Source: Gari tellinella
Taxonomy: Eukaryota > Mollusca > Bivalvia > Cardiida > Psammobiidae
DNA: 64,000 nucleotides
Assembly: GCA_922989275.2 (NCBI GenBank)
Contig: OV277864.1
Span: forward strand, 48,049,550 to 48,113,549
Reading direction: 5' to 3'
Made by a program: the position numbers and the translations under genes. Below, piece by piece: positions 1 through 10,300 of the stretch. Numbering within the stretch: the stretch's first letter is position 1; each line of letters begins with the position of its first letter. The notes below the pieces were generated by a model. The model did no database searches. It had not been told where the DNA came from and saw nothing but the letters and a program-made list of their open reading frames with translations.

Positions 1-157
1 CTGTAGTATATTGCTTTACTTTAAGTCTGTTTTAAGCAATCACAACTCAGACAGTAGTCTGTAGAAAACTTATCTGATCATTATCTGCCACACTTCCTCT
101 ATAAAAACACCCGATTTAGTGGTCCCTTAATTCAGGTTCTACTGTACAGTTATCATA

Positions 158-371
158 TTAACCCTTAGCCCGCCAAATAAATTGTCGTCTGCTATATTTC
201 TCGTCTGCTTCAAGTTTCAAAGTGCTTCAAAGTTGCTAAAAATAGCTGAAAATGTTGTCCGAGTGTCATAAAGCTTGGATCCGGATGAGACGCCGAGTTA
301 CTCGGCGTCTCATCCGGATCCAAGCTGTTTGCATATGGAGCTATAGTCGTGAGTGGCAGGCTAAGGGTTAA
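158..371 (+). mobile_element. Family A TTAA MITE, copy A1
   Basis: Flanked by TTAA on both sides, starting CCCTTAGCC and ending GGCTAAGGG. The centre is a palindrome around CGCCGAGTTACTCGGCG, extended by GGATCCGGATGAGA and its complement. It differs from the copies at 6481 and 34700 by only a few bases. TTAA targets and CCC ends fit piggyBac-type non-autonomous elements (inference). Confidence 0.8.
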
Positions 372-677
372 CAAACCCACAGCTCATAACAATTGTTAAA
401 CTACCATTTAGTGATGATTTACAGGGAAATAATTTATGAATATGAATACATGGTAACATCGTTTCCAAGAATTTTTTTCAGCAAGATGAGAAAAATGCAC
501 ATCCTTTCATTGCCAACCATGTATACCAAATTGGCAAAATTATGATATCCACAAGACTGATAGTTCACTGTTCAGTGTTGTCTGTGCTTCATGAATGCCA
601 AATGCAGGGTAACTGTGGATTCAGGGCTCCAGCAGAGAGTGATTAAACTGAACAATTCAAGCTTTTTCTTATTAAGT

Positions 678-898
678 TTAACCCATTACCCCATAGCCTG
701 TTTCTTGTTTTGAAAATAGGTGACTTTTCCAGGTTGAAAGTAAAGCAGAATGCGCCCAAAGGCGCATTCTGTTTAACTTTCAGCCTGCTTTAAGTTACCA
801 CCTGCTGGAATTAAGAAAATATTCCTTCTGATACATGTTCATGACTGTAAAGATAAGAATTATTTGTTAAAAAGCATTTCTATAGGGTAAAGGGTTAA
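678..898 (+). mobile_element. Family B TTAA MITE
   Basis: TTAA-CCCATTACCCCATAG at the left and AGGGTAAAGGG-TTAA at the right, with the central hairpin AGCAGAATGCGCC and its complement. The outer halves are conserved with other B copies although they do not pair with each other. Confidence 0.75.
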
Positions 899-1524
899 GT
901 TTAAGAATTTCCTCTTGTCTATAGCCATACAATAAACATGTACATGAATCATGATCACTATCCTATTGTGTTTATCTTATCTTATTTTATCTTATACTCC
1001 AATGATGATCTGCACTGATCGTCTGGAAGTATCAAGTTGAAGTTGCTGTAGAGTGTAGACCCTGATCAGATTTATTTTGTACATGCAATGTGGGTGACTT
1101 GAGTGACAGTGTGTGATGTCTATGTCAAGTGCAAGTCAATTTATTATAAAGCCACTGTCAAAACATCCGTAGAATAATGCAAAAATAAAAGTGGCACTGG
1201 TAGTCTTTAGGACAGATTGACAACTTAAGTTAATGCAGAAAATACTTCCAGGCATTGCAGGCTAACTAAACCATAAAAATATGCCTTTTTTACCCCTATA
1301 TTTCATTCTTTCACTTAAATAATAGTTCAACTTTAAACAGTCATAAATCAGAAATATTTATTCTTACGAATTTTAGCAGAAAGGGGCTTAAAAGTAGAAG
1401 GCTGAAAGTAAAGAGGAAAGCGCCCTAACTTAAAGACTCATTCTGCTTTACATCATTTACGTTCATCTACTATAAGTTGAGATGTTAACCTCATCGACAA
1501 TGCAAACTTCATTCAGTGGTAGCC

Positions 1525-1725
1525 TAACTCTTAACATGCTGGGCAATTATTTCGCCTACAAAAATTGTGGTCTCCTACAGTTCTAAAAAGTAAAAATAGA
1601 ATTTTCAAAATTTCTTGTCAAAACAGGGTTAGAGTGTCTGACAGTTTAGATCCTGACGAGATGCCGGCCAGCGTTACACGGAATCTCATCAGGATTTAAC
1701 TGTTTGCAAAGGTAATCACTGTGGC
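1525..1725 (+). repeat. Decayed family A MITE
   Basis: Contains AGTTTAGATCCTGACGAGATGCC and a partly matching right arm ending CTGTTTGC, the family A core, but ends and palindrome are eroded. Confidence 0.5.
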
Positions 1726-2069
1726 ACATGTACACAGTATCCACAAAAAGCATGCAAAGAGTTTATTCTAAATTCATATATGACTGTATAATCAATACAT
1801 AGCATACTTGACAATGTGTTTTAGAGTGTCATGTATAATTAATGGCAATACATTTACATATTCATTATTAAACGCATTCTTCAGCAAGGGCAGTTTGTTT
1901 TACACAGTCTAAGTTATATTGAAATTGACTATTAAATAAAAATATAGCATAAATATAGATCTGTATTCCAAGGTGGGATTGAGGGTAAACCAGTAATTCA
2001 AAAGTAAATTTTGTGGGGAAGTATGTCATGGTACTTAACCTAATTCAGTTAAGGGGAGATTGATTTGTA

Positions 2070-2345
2070 GGTGGCCGGCTAGATCAGTGGGTAGAGCATC
2101 GGAACAGTAGTCAGAACTTCCTGGTGACCCGAAATCCAAAAAAGTGCCTGTATAGCTCAGTGGTAGAGTGTCCGCTTGCAGTGCGGGAGGTTGCGGGTTT
2201 AATCCCCGGCCGGGTCAAACCAAAGACTTAAAAATTGGTAGTAATGGCTTCCCTCCTTGGTGCTCAGAATTTCGGGTTAGCATTACAACTGGTTCGTCGG
2301 TGTCAGGATAAAGTGACCGGCCGGGTACAGTCCCAATGGTGCACC
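2070..2345 (+). repeat. tRNA-derived SINE (two tRNA-like heads)
   Basis: At 2146-2216 a tRNA-like fold is visible: an A box near TATAGCTCAGTGGTAGAG, an anticodon arm CCGC-loop-GCGG with GCA in the loop (Cys-like), and a B box GGGTTTAATCCCC. A second, poorer tRNA-like head starts near 2071. The tail (TGGCTTCCCTCCTTGGTGCTC...GTGTCAGGATAAAGTGAC) resembles the tails of META-type SINEs of invertebrates (from memory). The weak acceptor stem and attached tail argue against a working tRNA gene. Confidence 0.7.
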
Positions 2346-3452
2346 TAAAAAGTGCCCCTTCTCATAATCATCAGTATTGATGGCGTAGAAGTAATAAATA
2401 GAAAAAAATAGAAACACTGTGTTTTCGTGAAAACACAATGAAATGCTGAAAATGTACTGAAAAAGGCTTTATGGACTGATATCATATCTAAAAGCATATA
2501 TTTCAATTTGTTCGTAATAATGAACTTATAATGCCCCTTTTCCGATAAAAAGTGCTTTTTATTGACCAAAATTGGTGACGGTATGAAAAGTGTCGGTCCG
2601 GTTATCATCCTACGAAAACACCACAAAAACTAGGTTTGAAAAAGTCATTAAGTGACATTTGTAAAATATCAATAACTATTAATATTCATAAATTAAAAAA
2701 AAAAATCTTATATTTTCACTTATTATTAACATTTTTATCATAATGATATGTACAAAATATACATTTGATTTTAAATGATTATTTGAAATAGGACAATTAC
2801 TATTCCAATTCACTGTTATTCACACTTCACATGTAAACTTTGCTCAAGATAAGAGAAGTCACACCATAAGGTTTTGGAAACACTCTCTTGTTTGGAGCCC
2901 TGCCTGAACCAGCTGCATGACCTGTGATCTTCAATAAACAAAACGGCTACAAATCTTCCCACTGACAAGCAGTGTCACAATTCAAATGCTAAATCATAAA
3001 ATATTCAACAGAATTTAAGCAGTCTATATTAGAAGCCTTTGTCAATCTCTCTGCCAGTTGAAAGAACATAGAGATAAACAAAATATCTTAATTATAATAG
3101 CATAGACACTGATTCTTATTATCAAAACACACTTTTTCATAAAACCTCGAAGATTTCTCGTCACATGTTTGCCAAATAAACGTCCATATTGCACAAACAC
3201 GATGTCATGTCTTCAACAGATTTTAAACATATGTCGGGTGAGAAATACAAGTTCTATGGTAAAAGACAGAATCAGTTGTGTAAACCATGACTCCCCTGAT
3301 CAATAAAATGCCATTTCCAAGGCTATTGTTCAGAGATAAAAGGTTCTTCTGAGAAATTTTTACGACAATAATTTTGCTATGTTTGCATAAATCGAATACA
3401 CAACGAAAAAAGTGCTGTAAATCACACAAGTTGCTAAATAACAAATATTTAC

Positions 3453-3584
3453 CTGTCTTTTTAGATACTCCTCTATTACTTTTAATGAAGTGTCAGTTAA
3501 TTTCACATGTACTACGGATTTATTAGAAGGAGATAATGAATTTGAAGAGAGACCATATTGAAACCCTTCCTCTAGTGCAGCCAT
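3453..3584 (-). CDS. ELL: ELL elongation factor, first coding exon (partial gene)
   Basis: Forty-four codons from ATG (complement of 3582-3584) to a consensus donor CAG|GTAAAT at 3453/3452. The peptide begins MAALEEGFQYGLSS and continues with VVHVKLTDTSL, matching the start of vertebrate ELL/ELL2 (MAAL...YGLS...HVKLT). ELL proteins suppress pausing of RNA polymerase II and are part of the super elongation complex in the nucleus; this N-terminal part starts the ELL domain. The reading frame runs on past the donor but the extra residues do not resemble ELL, which supports splicing. Later exons are not in the window. The gene is divergent from NRM, about 3.7 kb away. Whether it is ELL or ELL2 cannot be decided; molluscs may have one gene. 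Confidence 0.85.
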
Positions 3585-4720
3585 ATTGGGTCTGAGCTTT
3601 TACATGATTTGGGGTCGAATCAACAACGACATTGTCACAGAATGTAGAATTTAGGTTTCAATCATTTTTTTACGATCAAATACACGTTAATTTCAATGAG
3701 AAAGGTCAATTTAAAACTTTTGAAACTCCCTTTAAGATCTATTTGACGTAAATTTACCCAAAAAAACGATGCAAAATACTTTTTTGGACTTGACGGTATT
3801 AAAACATTTTGAACTGGTCCCTGACCGAACTTAACATCCGGTACACATGCAGACGTGAATATTTAAAAGGACATGGCTACAGAAAATATTTCGTTATTAA
3901 ACTCACATGATAAATTTTCTTTGAGGATAATAAGATGTATATATATCCATTATAAGTGTCAAATTCATGAGTTGCCACTCTATGTCAATATTTTTAGTTG
4001 CCTTTCACAATTATTTACCAGTCAGATGGCTCATACAGCATCCCGAGGCCATATAAGGCCCCGCACGTACATGTACTACTTACTGGCGGCAAACATGAAA
4101 TGAAAAAGATTCCTAGAACAATAAAAAAGACCAACAACAATAGAAAACAATGATTCTTTAATTCAGTAATGTCATCATTTGTTGTTTATTAACATTTTCA
4201 ACAAAGAATACCATTGTAAAGTGTCAGGATCAGGATCCATTATTTTAATAAACTTCTTGGTCTAATCACGAATTAATAAGCACTCGTGATCTAATTGAGA
4301 ATTTATTTACGAATCATGTAATTAATTAGATCTATATAGATCTACATGTAGACCGACTCTACCCACATGCATGTAAATCTAAAGGTAAATTTGAAATCAA
4401 TTGGGATCCTGATTAGGCACCAAGTAACTCTGAGTATGATCAGGATCAAAACCGTTTAAATTGACACTGTGACTCATTACGCTATGATATTAGAGTCTAG
4501 ATCTACTTCTCTTTTAAGTTAATAACTATTAATTCGATCGAAAGCTACGGGAATGTAGATTCTTATTCATTTAACGCGGCGGTTGATCTTGATTCAAGTG
4601 TCGTTGTAAGGAGGGAGTCGTTGTTGGGAGTGTCGTTTTAGGGAGGGAACACAGTAGATAGCGGAAGCCTTGGACGGTGAATCACTAGTTAATTGTGTGT
4701 TTAACCCTTTGATACATATA
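3585..4720. other. Spacer upstream of ELL
   Basis: No convincing gene. It should contain the ELL promoter and 5' leader, but no TATA box or other motif could be assigned with confidence. Around 4400-4470 there is a decayed family A core (GATCCTGATTAGGCACC...GATCAGGATC), and at 4600-4655 a run (GTCGTTGTAAGGAGGG) that recurs near 45510. Confidence 0.4.
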
Positions 4721-4753
4721 TACAGTTAAACCTCTCTTTTACGACCTCTAAAA

Positions 4754-5919
4754 CAGGGTTGCCATAAGTTGATCTTGAAAAATTCTAAGATTTCCAATTT
4801 TTCCATTTTCCCCGCGCGATTACTTCGTTCAGATTCATTCGTGCTTAAGGGTGTATCAATGTCATGAATTTAAGAATTTGTCAAAGTATATGAAAACACT
4901 TTATGATGGTTTTGTATTGAAGAGCTATTTAAGATGAATGAAAAAATAGAAAAAGTGTACCTTTTCATTTTGGTGAACAACAGTTGGCTCCATGGCCATG
5001 TAAAATTTACCCCACCCACTTTCTCTTATTTTGTCCTTTTCAAACAGCCCGCTTCAATAAATCCATTTTAAATGAAAACAAATATGATAATTTGGTTTTG
5101 TGTTATTTATTTCCTATCTATGGTAGTATTTCTTCATACAAAAACTAATTTAAGTAAAAACAGGTACCAAATGTGAAATTTATAAAGCTCTTAATATCAT
5201 CGATATGGTACTTTTTTGTAAATTTTGTAAGGGGAGATAACTCTTTTTACTTTAATAACTCAAAATTTTCAACACTGACCTTTCAATTTCTTTTCATATT
5301 TTGAACTGCCTTAGCATTGGCTTTCATTTGGTAGAATATAAGAAAAAGTTTGATACTAGAATTTTCAAACTTTTTTACTTATTTCTTCATAAAATAAAAA
5401 ATCTAATAAAACCATGCTCTATAAAAAGCATATTTTTGATATTCGAGGATCCATATTGTTCAAAGCTACTGCCTGCTTTGTCTAAATTTGGTTTCTGTAT
5501 GTGAAAATACCACCATAGACATGAAATAAATAATGAAAACCCAAATTACCATGTTTGTTTTGTTTTGAAATGGATTTTACTGAAGCTTGTACTCTGAATG
5601 GGTAAAATTTGAGAGAAAAAGTCCAAATTTAACATACCTTTTTCAAATCGCTGTAGCTCAAAAAGAAGGACACCACCATATATTTTTTTCTCCATTTTTT
5701 CATTCATCGTAAATAGCTCTTCCAAAAAAACAATGATAGAAAAAAAGTTTGATACTTTGAAAAAATCGATTATGGTATGGATACACCCTTAAAGCAGGTT
5801 GACAGTGAAGCAAAGTGCGCCTTAAGGCGCATTCTGCTTTACTTTCAGCCTGATTTAAGCTATCATTTTCTAGGATAAAAATCCGAAAATTTGGCAAAAT
5901 CCGGATAATGGCAGCCCTG
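4754..5919 (+). mobile_element. Family J element J1 (CAGGG...CCCTG)
   Basis: Left end CAGGGTTGCCATAAGTTG, right end ATGGCAGCCCTG. The 6-bp duplication CTAAAA lies at 4748-4753 and 5920-5925. The interior has the family B core hairpin (5798-5860) and is split by K1. Confidence 0.75.
4855..5792 (+). mobile_element. Family K TTAA element K1
   Basis: TTAA at 4855-4858 and 5789-5792 enclose about 930 bp with terminal inverted repeats GGGTGTATC / GATACACCC. No transposase frame is visible. A related piece with TTTACCCCACCCACTTT occurs at 62834-63335. Confidence 0.7.
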
Positions 5920-6136
5920 CTAAAAGGTAGGCTACTTGATCGTTTAAAAGCAGGGACATTTCATAACGGTATGAAATGTTCCTGATAAAAGGCAGGTGGC
6001 AGCTAATTAAATCAAAGTAAACGTTAAACAGAAAGAGGAGAGTTTTACGTTCACCTTGCTTAAAGCAGTCACCTGCTTTAGGCCTATAAACTCCTGATAA
6101 TGAACACAATGGTGTGGGTTTACTGTATAATGGTAT

Positions 6137-6480
6137 GAACAACGTAGACCTACTGGTTTCAGCAGTTATCGACTTAGGCTATGTGCCCTATACAATATAG
6201 ACACTGATCAAGGGCCCCTACATGACCATCATATTCGGGTCTGCACTGTTTGGTCATTTTTCTAAAAGAATTTGCAAGAAAAGAATAAATGTATAAGGAC
6301 AACCTATGAACTGGAAATCGTACATTATGCAACCCAACGGAGATCGGTCCAGTACGCCTTTATACTGGTGCTTTTCAAGAAAGTTCTGTGGTGTATTTTT
6401 GTGGGTTTTTGTGTGCGTTTTCTTTTTGGTTGTTTTGTTGTTGTTTCATAGTACATACTCAACTGCACAATCTCGAGTTA
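6137..6480. other. Spacer, nothing recognised
   Basis: AT-rich sequence with a T/G-rich run at 6385-6445. The short open frames here carry no recognisable domain. Confidence 0.5.
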
Positions 6481-6694
6481 TTAACCCTTAGCCCGCCAAA
6501 TAAATTGTCGTCTGCTATATTTCTCGTCTGCTTCAAGTTTCAAAGCGCTTCAAAGTTGCTCAAAATTGCTGAAAATGTTGTCCGAGTGTCAAACAGCTTG
6601 GATCCGGATGAGACGCCGAGTTACTCGGCGTCTCATCCGGATCCAAGCTGTTTGCATGTGGAGCTATAGTCGTGAGTGGCAGGCTAAGGGTTAA
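6481..6694 (+). mobile_element. Family A TTAA MITE, copy A2
   Basis: TTAA at both ends; nearly identical to copy A1 and, in reverse, to A3. The palindrome centre CGCCGAGTTACTCGGCG is at 6614-6630 with full arms down to CAAACAGCTTGGATCC. Confidence 0.85.
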
Positions 6695-7268
6695 ACCATT
6701 TGCACAAAAAGTATGGCGCACGACAGCATGCATGCAAGCTTTCATGGGACCCATATTCTTTCAACAAAAAGTAAATCTTGTTCGTTATTATGTTCCCTTT
6801 TGGATCTTTTAGTTAATTAAACATGAACCAGTCTACTTGGTATTTTGTGGAGTTTGATAAATACAAGTCTAAATTAGCACACAGTTACAAACACAGATCA
6901 GAGGGCTCATGAATATAGGAGCCTTTCTGAATAATCTAAGGGGGACAACTACTTACAACTCATTGCATGCTTGTTTCGGAGTTAGTTCCCATGTTTGTCT
7001 TACCGGATTAAAGACCAGACTTGACAAGGTCCTCGGGGCTTTCGATTTCATAAACGACCACGAGAAAGTGGCTTTAACAATCTGCCAATGATAGTCGTCA
7101 AAAGAACGATAATATTCAGTAATGTAAAGAAAAAAGGAGGACTCCTTTTCGTATATAGAAGAAACTTGTTTGTAATTTAGTCTCATTGGGGTAGGCAATT
7201 AATCAAAGGGAAATAACTCACTTTTTTGTTAAGATTCTCAGAAAAATTAGAGACATTACCGCTTAAAC
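6695..7268. other. Region upstream of NRM
   Basis: Presumed promoter and 5' leader of NRM. No TATA box or initiator was assigned. No coding signal seen. Confidence 0.4.
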
Positions 7269-7386
7269 ATGTTAAAGGAATTCAGTTTTGGTGTAATTAC
7301 TTTGCTCGCGAATTTATGGCTCATGCGCACATTGCTGTGTTTTATAACATTTCTGTCATCGCAGACAATACCAGAAAACAAAGCAG
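7269..7386 (+). CDS. NRM: NRM exon 1
   Basis: Residues 1-39 plus one base. A hydrophobic helix follows MLKEFSF. Donor GCAG|GTAATT. Confidence 0.8.
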
Positions 7387-10300
7387 GTAATTGTATGGAA
7401 CAGAATTGATAGCATTCGTACCCAAACCACTTCGCCCCTTCATACGATTGATACAGTAAAACACAGCAGTGAACGGTGCTTATTTAGCCTTATTATTAGG
7501 TGTCTACCAGAGCTAACTGCTTAAAGTAAGAAATAACTGTCGCCTTGGTATTCATCTGTCACCTGTCATTTATACAATCAATTGGCCTTAGTTAGTTAAG
7601 TGGCGGTGGTATAGAGGTTTTACTTGTTGAATTAAAGTAGCTGACTAGGTCAAATACAGTTAGACCTTGGTCTAGAGTTAGAGATACCTTATTGCAGCTA
7701 ACTAAAGTGAAGTGCCAAACCATTTCGACTTATTTGTGCAAGCTGTGATAACTCTTAACTCTAAGCCTAAGGTACCATCTACAACCAAGTCTGTTTTAAT
7801 ATTCTCAACGATTCTGTGACTCTTAACCCATATGCCACTTGCCTAGCGTCAAATAAAAGGGACATAGGCAAAGTGAAACAGTGTAGACTCTGATCAAACA
7901 CCACATTATGTGACATCTGATCAGAGTCTACACTGCTTGATTCAGGATTTTGATGGTTTGTTTTCTACCAGTTCAATTCCAAAAATATGTTCAGTTGAAC
8001 CTTGATAATTCAAAGTTGCTTAAGTTAAACTTACCCATATTTCATAAAGTTTTAAATTTTAAATACAAATATGCCTTAACCCTTTACCTGATAGCCTAGT
8101 TATAATACTGAAGATAGGTGACTACTTAAAGCAGGTTGAAAGTAAAGCAGAATGCGCCCTAAGGCGCATTCTGCTTTACTTTCAGCCTACTTTAAGCTAT
8201 TACCAGCTAGAATAAGGAAAGTATTAAATATGACACATATTCAGTACGGTTTATATTGGAACCACAGGGAGCCAGAACGTAGGGGGTATTTTGGTCTTAA
8301 ATGACCAAAAAAATAAAAAAAATTATATGAGTATATATCATAGATATATACTCATATATATAAAAAAAAAAAAATTGTCATTTAAGGCCAAAAATACCCC
8401 CTACGTTCTGGCTCCCTGTGATTGGAACTATTTTCTTCAGCGGATGAATAAAAGGCATGTGCTAAAAGTCGCTTCTATCAGGGAAAGGGTTAAGCGAGAT
8501 TGAGTTAACAAAATTCAACATATGAAATACTTTAAAGTTTGAGTCTAACCCCATAGGTATGCCTTTTTACGCTTTTAATTTACCGTATTTACCCAAACAG
8601 TTCAGACACAAAAAAATAATTATATTTTTTGCTGTCCGAATACATAATAAATTATTTCAAGTTATTTTAGAGGGTGTCCGGAAACATAGAAATTACTTTT
8701 GATCTTGGTGTCCGTAATTAGAGGCAAAAAATAAATAATTTTCATGAATAATTACTTTTAGAGTGTCCGAACTGTTTGGGTAAATATGGTATTCCTCCAT
8801 TGAAGAAAATAGTTCTAAATTATACCTTCATAAATATATACTATAAGAAATATTTTGTATATCCTAGCAGATGTTAGCAACTTAGCTTAAAGCAGGTTGA
8901 AAGTAAACCAGAATCTGCCTTAGGTCACATTCTGCTTTACTTTCAACCTGCTTTAAGTGGTCATCTATTTTCAAAACTAGAGAAAGGTCATGGAGTAATG
9001 GGTTAAGCCAGTTCGAAGTATTGAGTTTTGACTGTATATAATATTTATGCTCTTATAATTATTTTGCAGATTCCCAAACCTTGACTTTATTCACCATTGA
9101 TGCCTGTCTGGTGGTTTTATTCATGATTCAGCACAGCCTATTGGCCACAAAAACTTACAAAGCACTCCTTACTGACCTGGGCCTTCAGCCAGTTGCCAGA
9201 TCCCTGTACATTCTAACCACTGCGGCAGTGCTACAGGTACCTGGAAAAAGTGGTCATACTAACATAAATGATCTTGATATTGTTCTTGAAATTAATAGCC
9301 ATTTTAACCTTTTACCCCGTAGCATACAGGTATGTTTCTAGTTTGACCACCTAAAGCAGGTTTTTGAAAGAAAAGTGAAGTTATCCTTCAGGAGGATTCT
9401 TTCTTTCTTTCTTTCTTCTCATACTGCAACACCCCCTCACGGGATTCTGCTTTAGTTTCAAACTGCTTTAAACCACGGAATTATACAAAACGGAATAGCA
9501 ACTAAGCGAAATTGAATAGGCGAGTACCTGAGCTCTCGCGGCGGTTGAATTTTGCGAGATTATGTGTCACGTGACAACATCTTCACTTCTTTGCCTCGTT
9601 GTCCGCGATTTCTGGCGTGAAATTTACCGACTCGAGTGTTTTTATTGACATTTTATAGGATTTAAACGACTATGTGGACATTCCTATCAATTCACGGGAA
9701 TAAAACCCCGCGAACAATGCTTCGAAAACACACATTTATCATATTGACTACCGATAGACAGTCTCTTATCAAGTCTCGCGAGTCTCGTATCCGCCGCACG
9801 AGATTTACGATATAGCGCGAGGTTTCGATTCCGTCAGTGTATAATTCTGTGTTTAAACCCTTTACTCCATAGATAGTGAGATACACATTTTTTACGCATT
9901 TAATTTATTCCTCCACAGAAGAAAATAGTTCCAATTTATACAGTCCTGAATATATATCAAAAGAAATGTTTCTATGTTCTAGTAGTCTGTAGATGGTAGC
10001 TTTAAACAGACTGAAAGTAAAGCAAAATACACCTTAATCATGGCACATTCTGCTTTACTTTCTTTCAATCTGCTTTAAGTGGTCATCCCACTTCAAGACT
10101 AGAAACAGGCTATAGAGTACATGTATAAATAAATGAATACGACTTTTATCCCTTTTTAGCTCACCCGAGCTAGCTCAGGATGAGCTTTTGCAATACTTGA
10201 ATGTCCGTCGTCCGTCGTCAACAATTTTAGTGTTTACACTCTAGTGGCTACAATATTTATCCAATCTTTCTCAAACTTGCTCAGATTGTATATTACTATA

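Larger units (their letters stand above)
1..3452 (-). other. Part of ELL intron 1 and its repeats
   Basis: This stretch lies downstream of the ELL first-exon splice donor and no second ELL exon could be recognised in it, so it is read as intron 1 running off the left edge. It holds a family E end near 100-145, MITEs A and B, a short family D end near 622, a decayed family A copy and a tRNA-derived SINE. From about 2350 to 3450 I see only AT-rich sequence with a family D end (GGAGCCCTG) near 2895. Confidence 0.5.
4721..6136. mobile_element. Family E foldback MITE, host of two nested elements
   Basis: Left end TACAGTTAAACCTCTCTTTTACGACC at 4721 and right end GGGTTTACTGTA near 6125 match the E ends seen at 40929-41137. 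Family J copy J1 sits inside it, and J1 in turn holds K1. The right half keeps GGTGGCAG and the AGCAGTCACCTGC segment of E. Confidence 0.6.

Noticed and set aside
2146..2216. A functional tRNA-Cys gene
   Set aside because: Acceptor stem pairs poorly and a SINE tail follows directly; treated as a SINE head.
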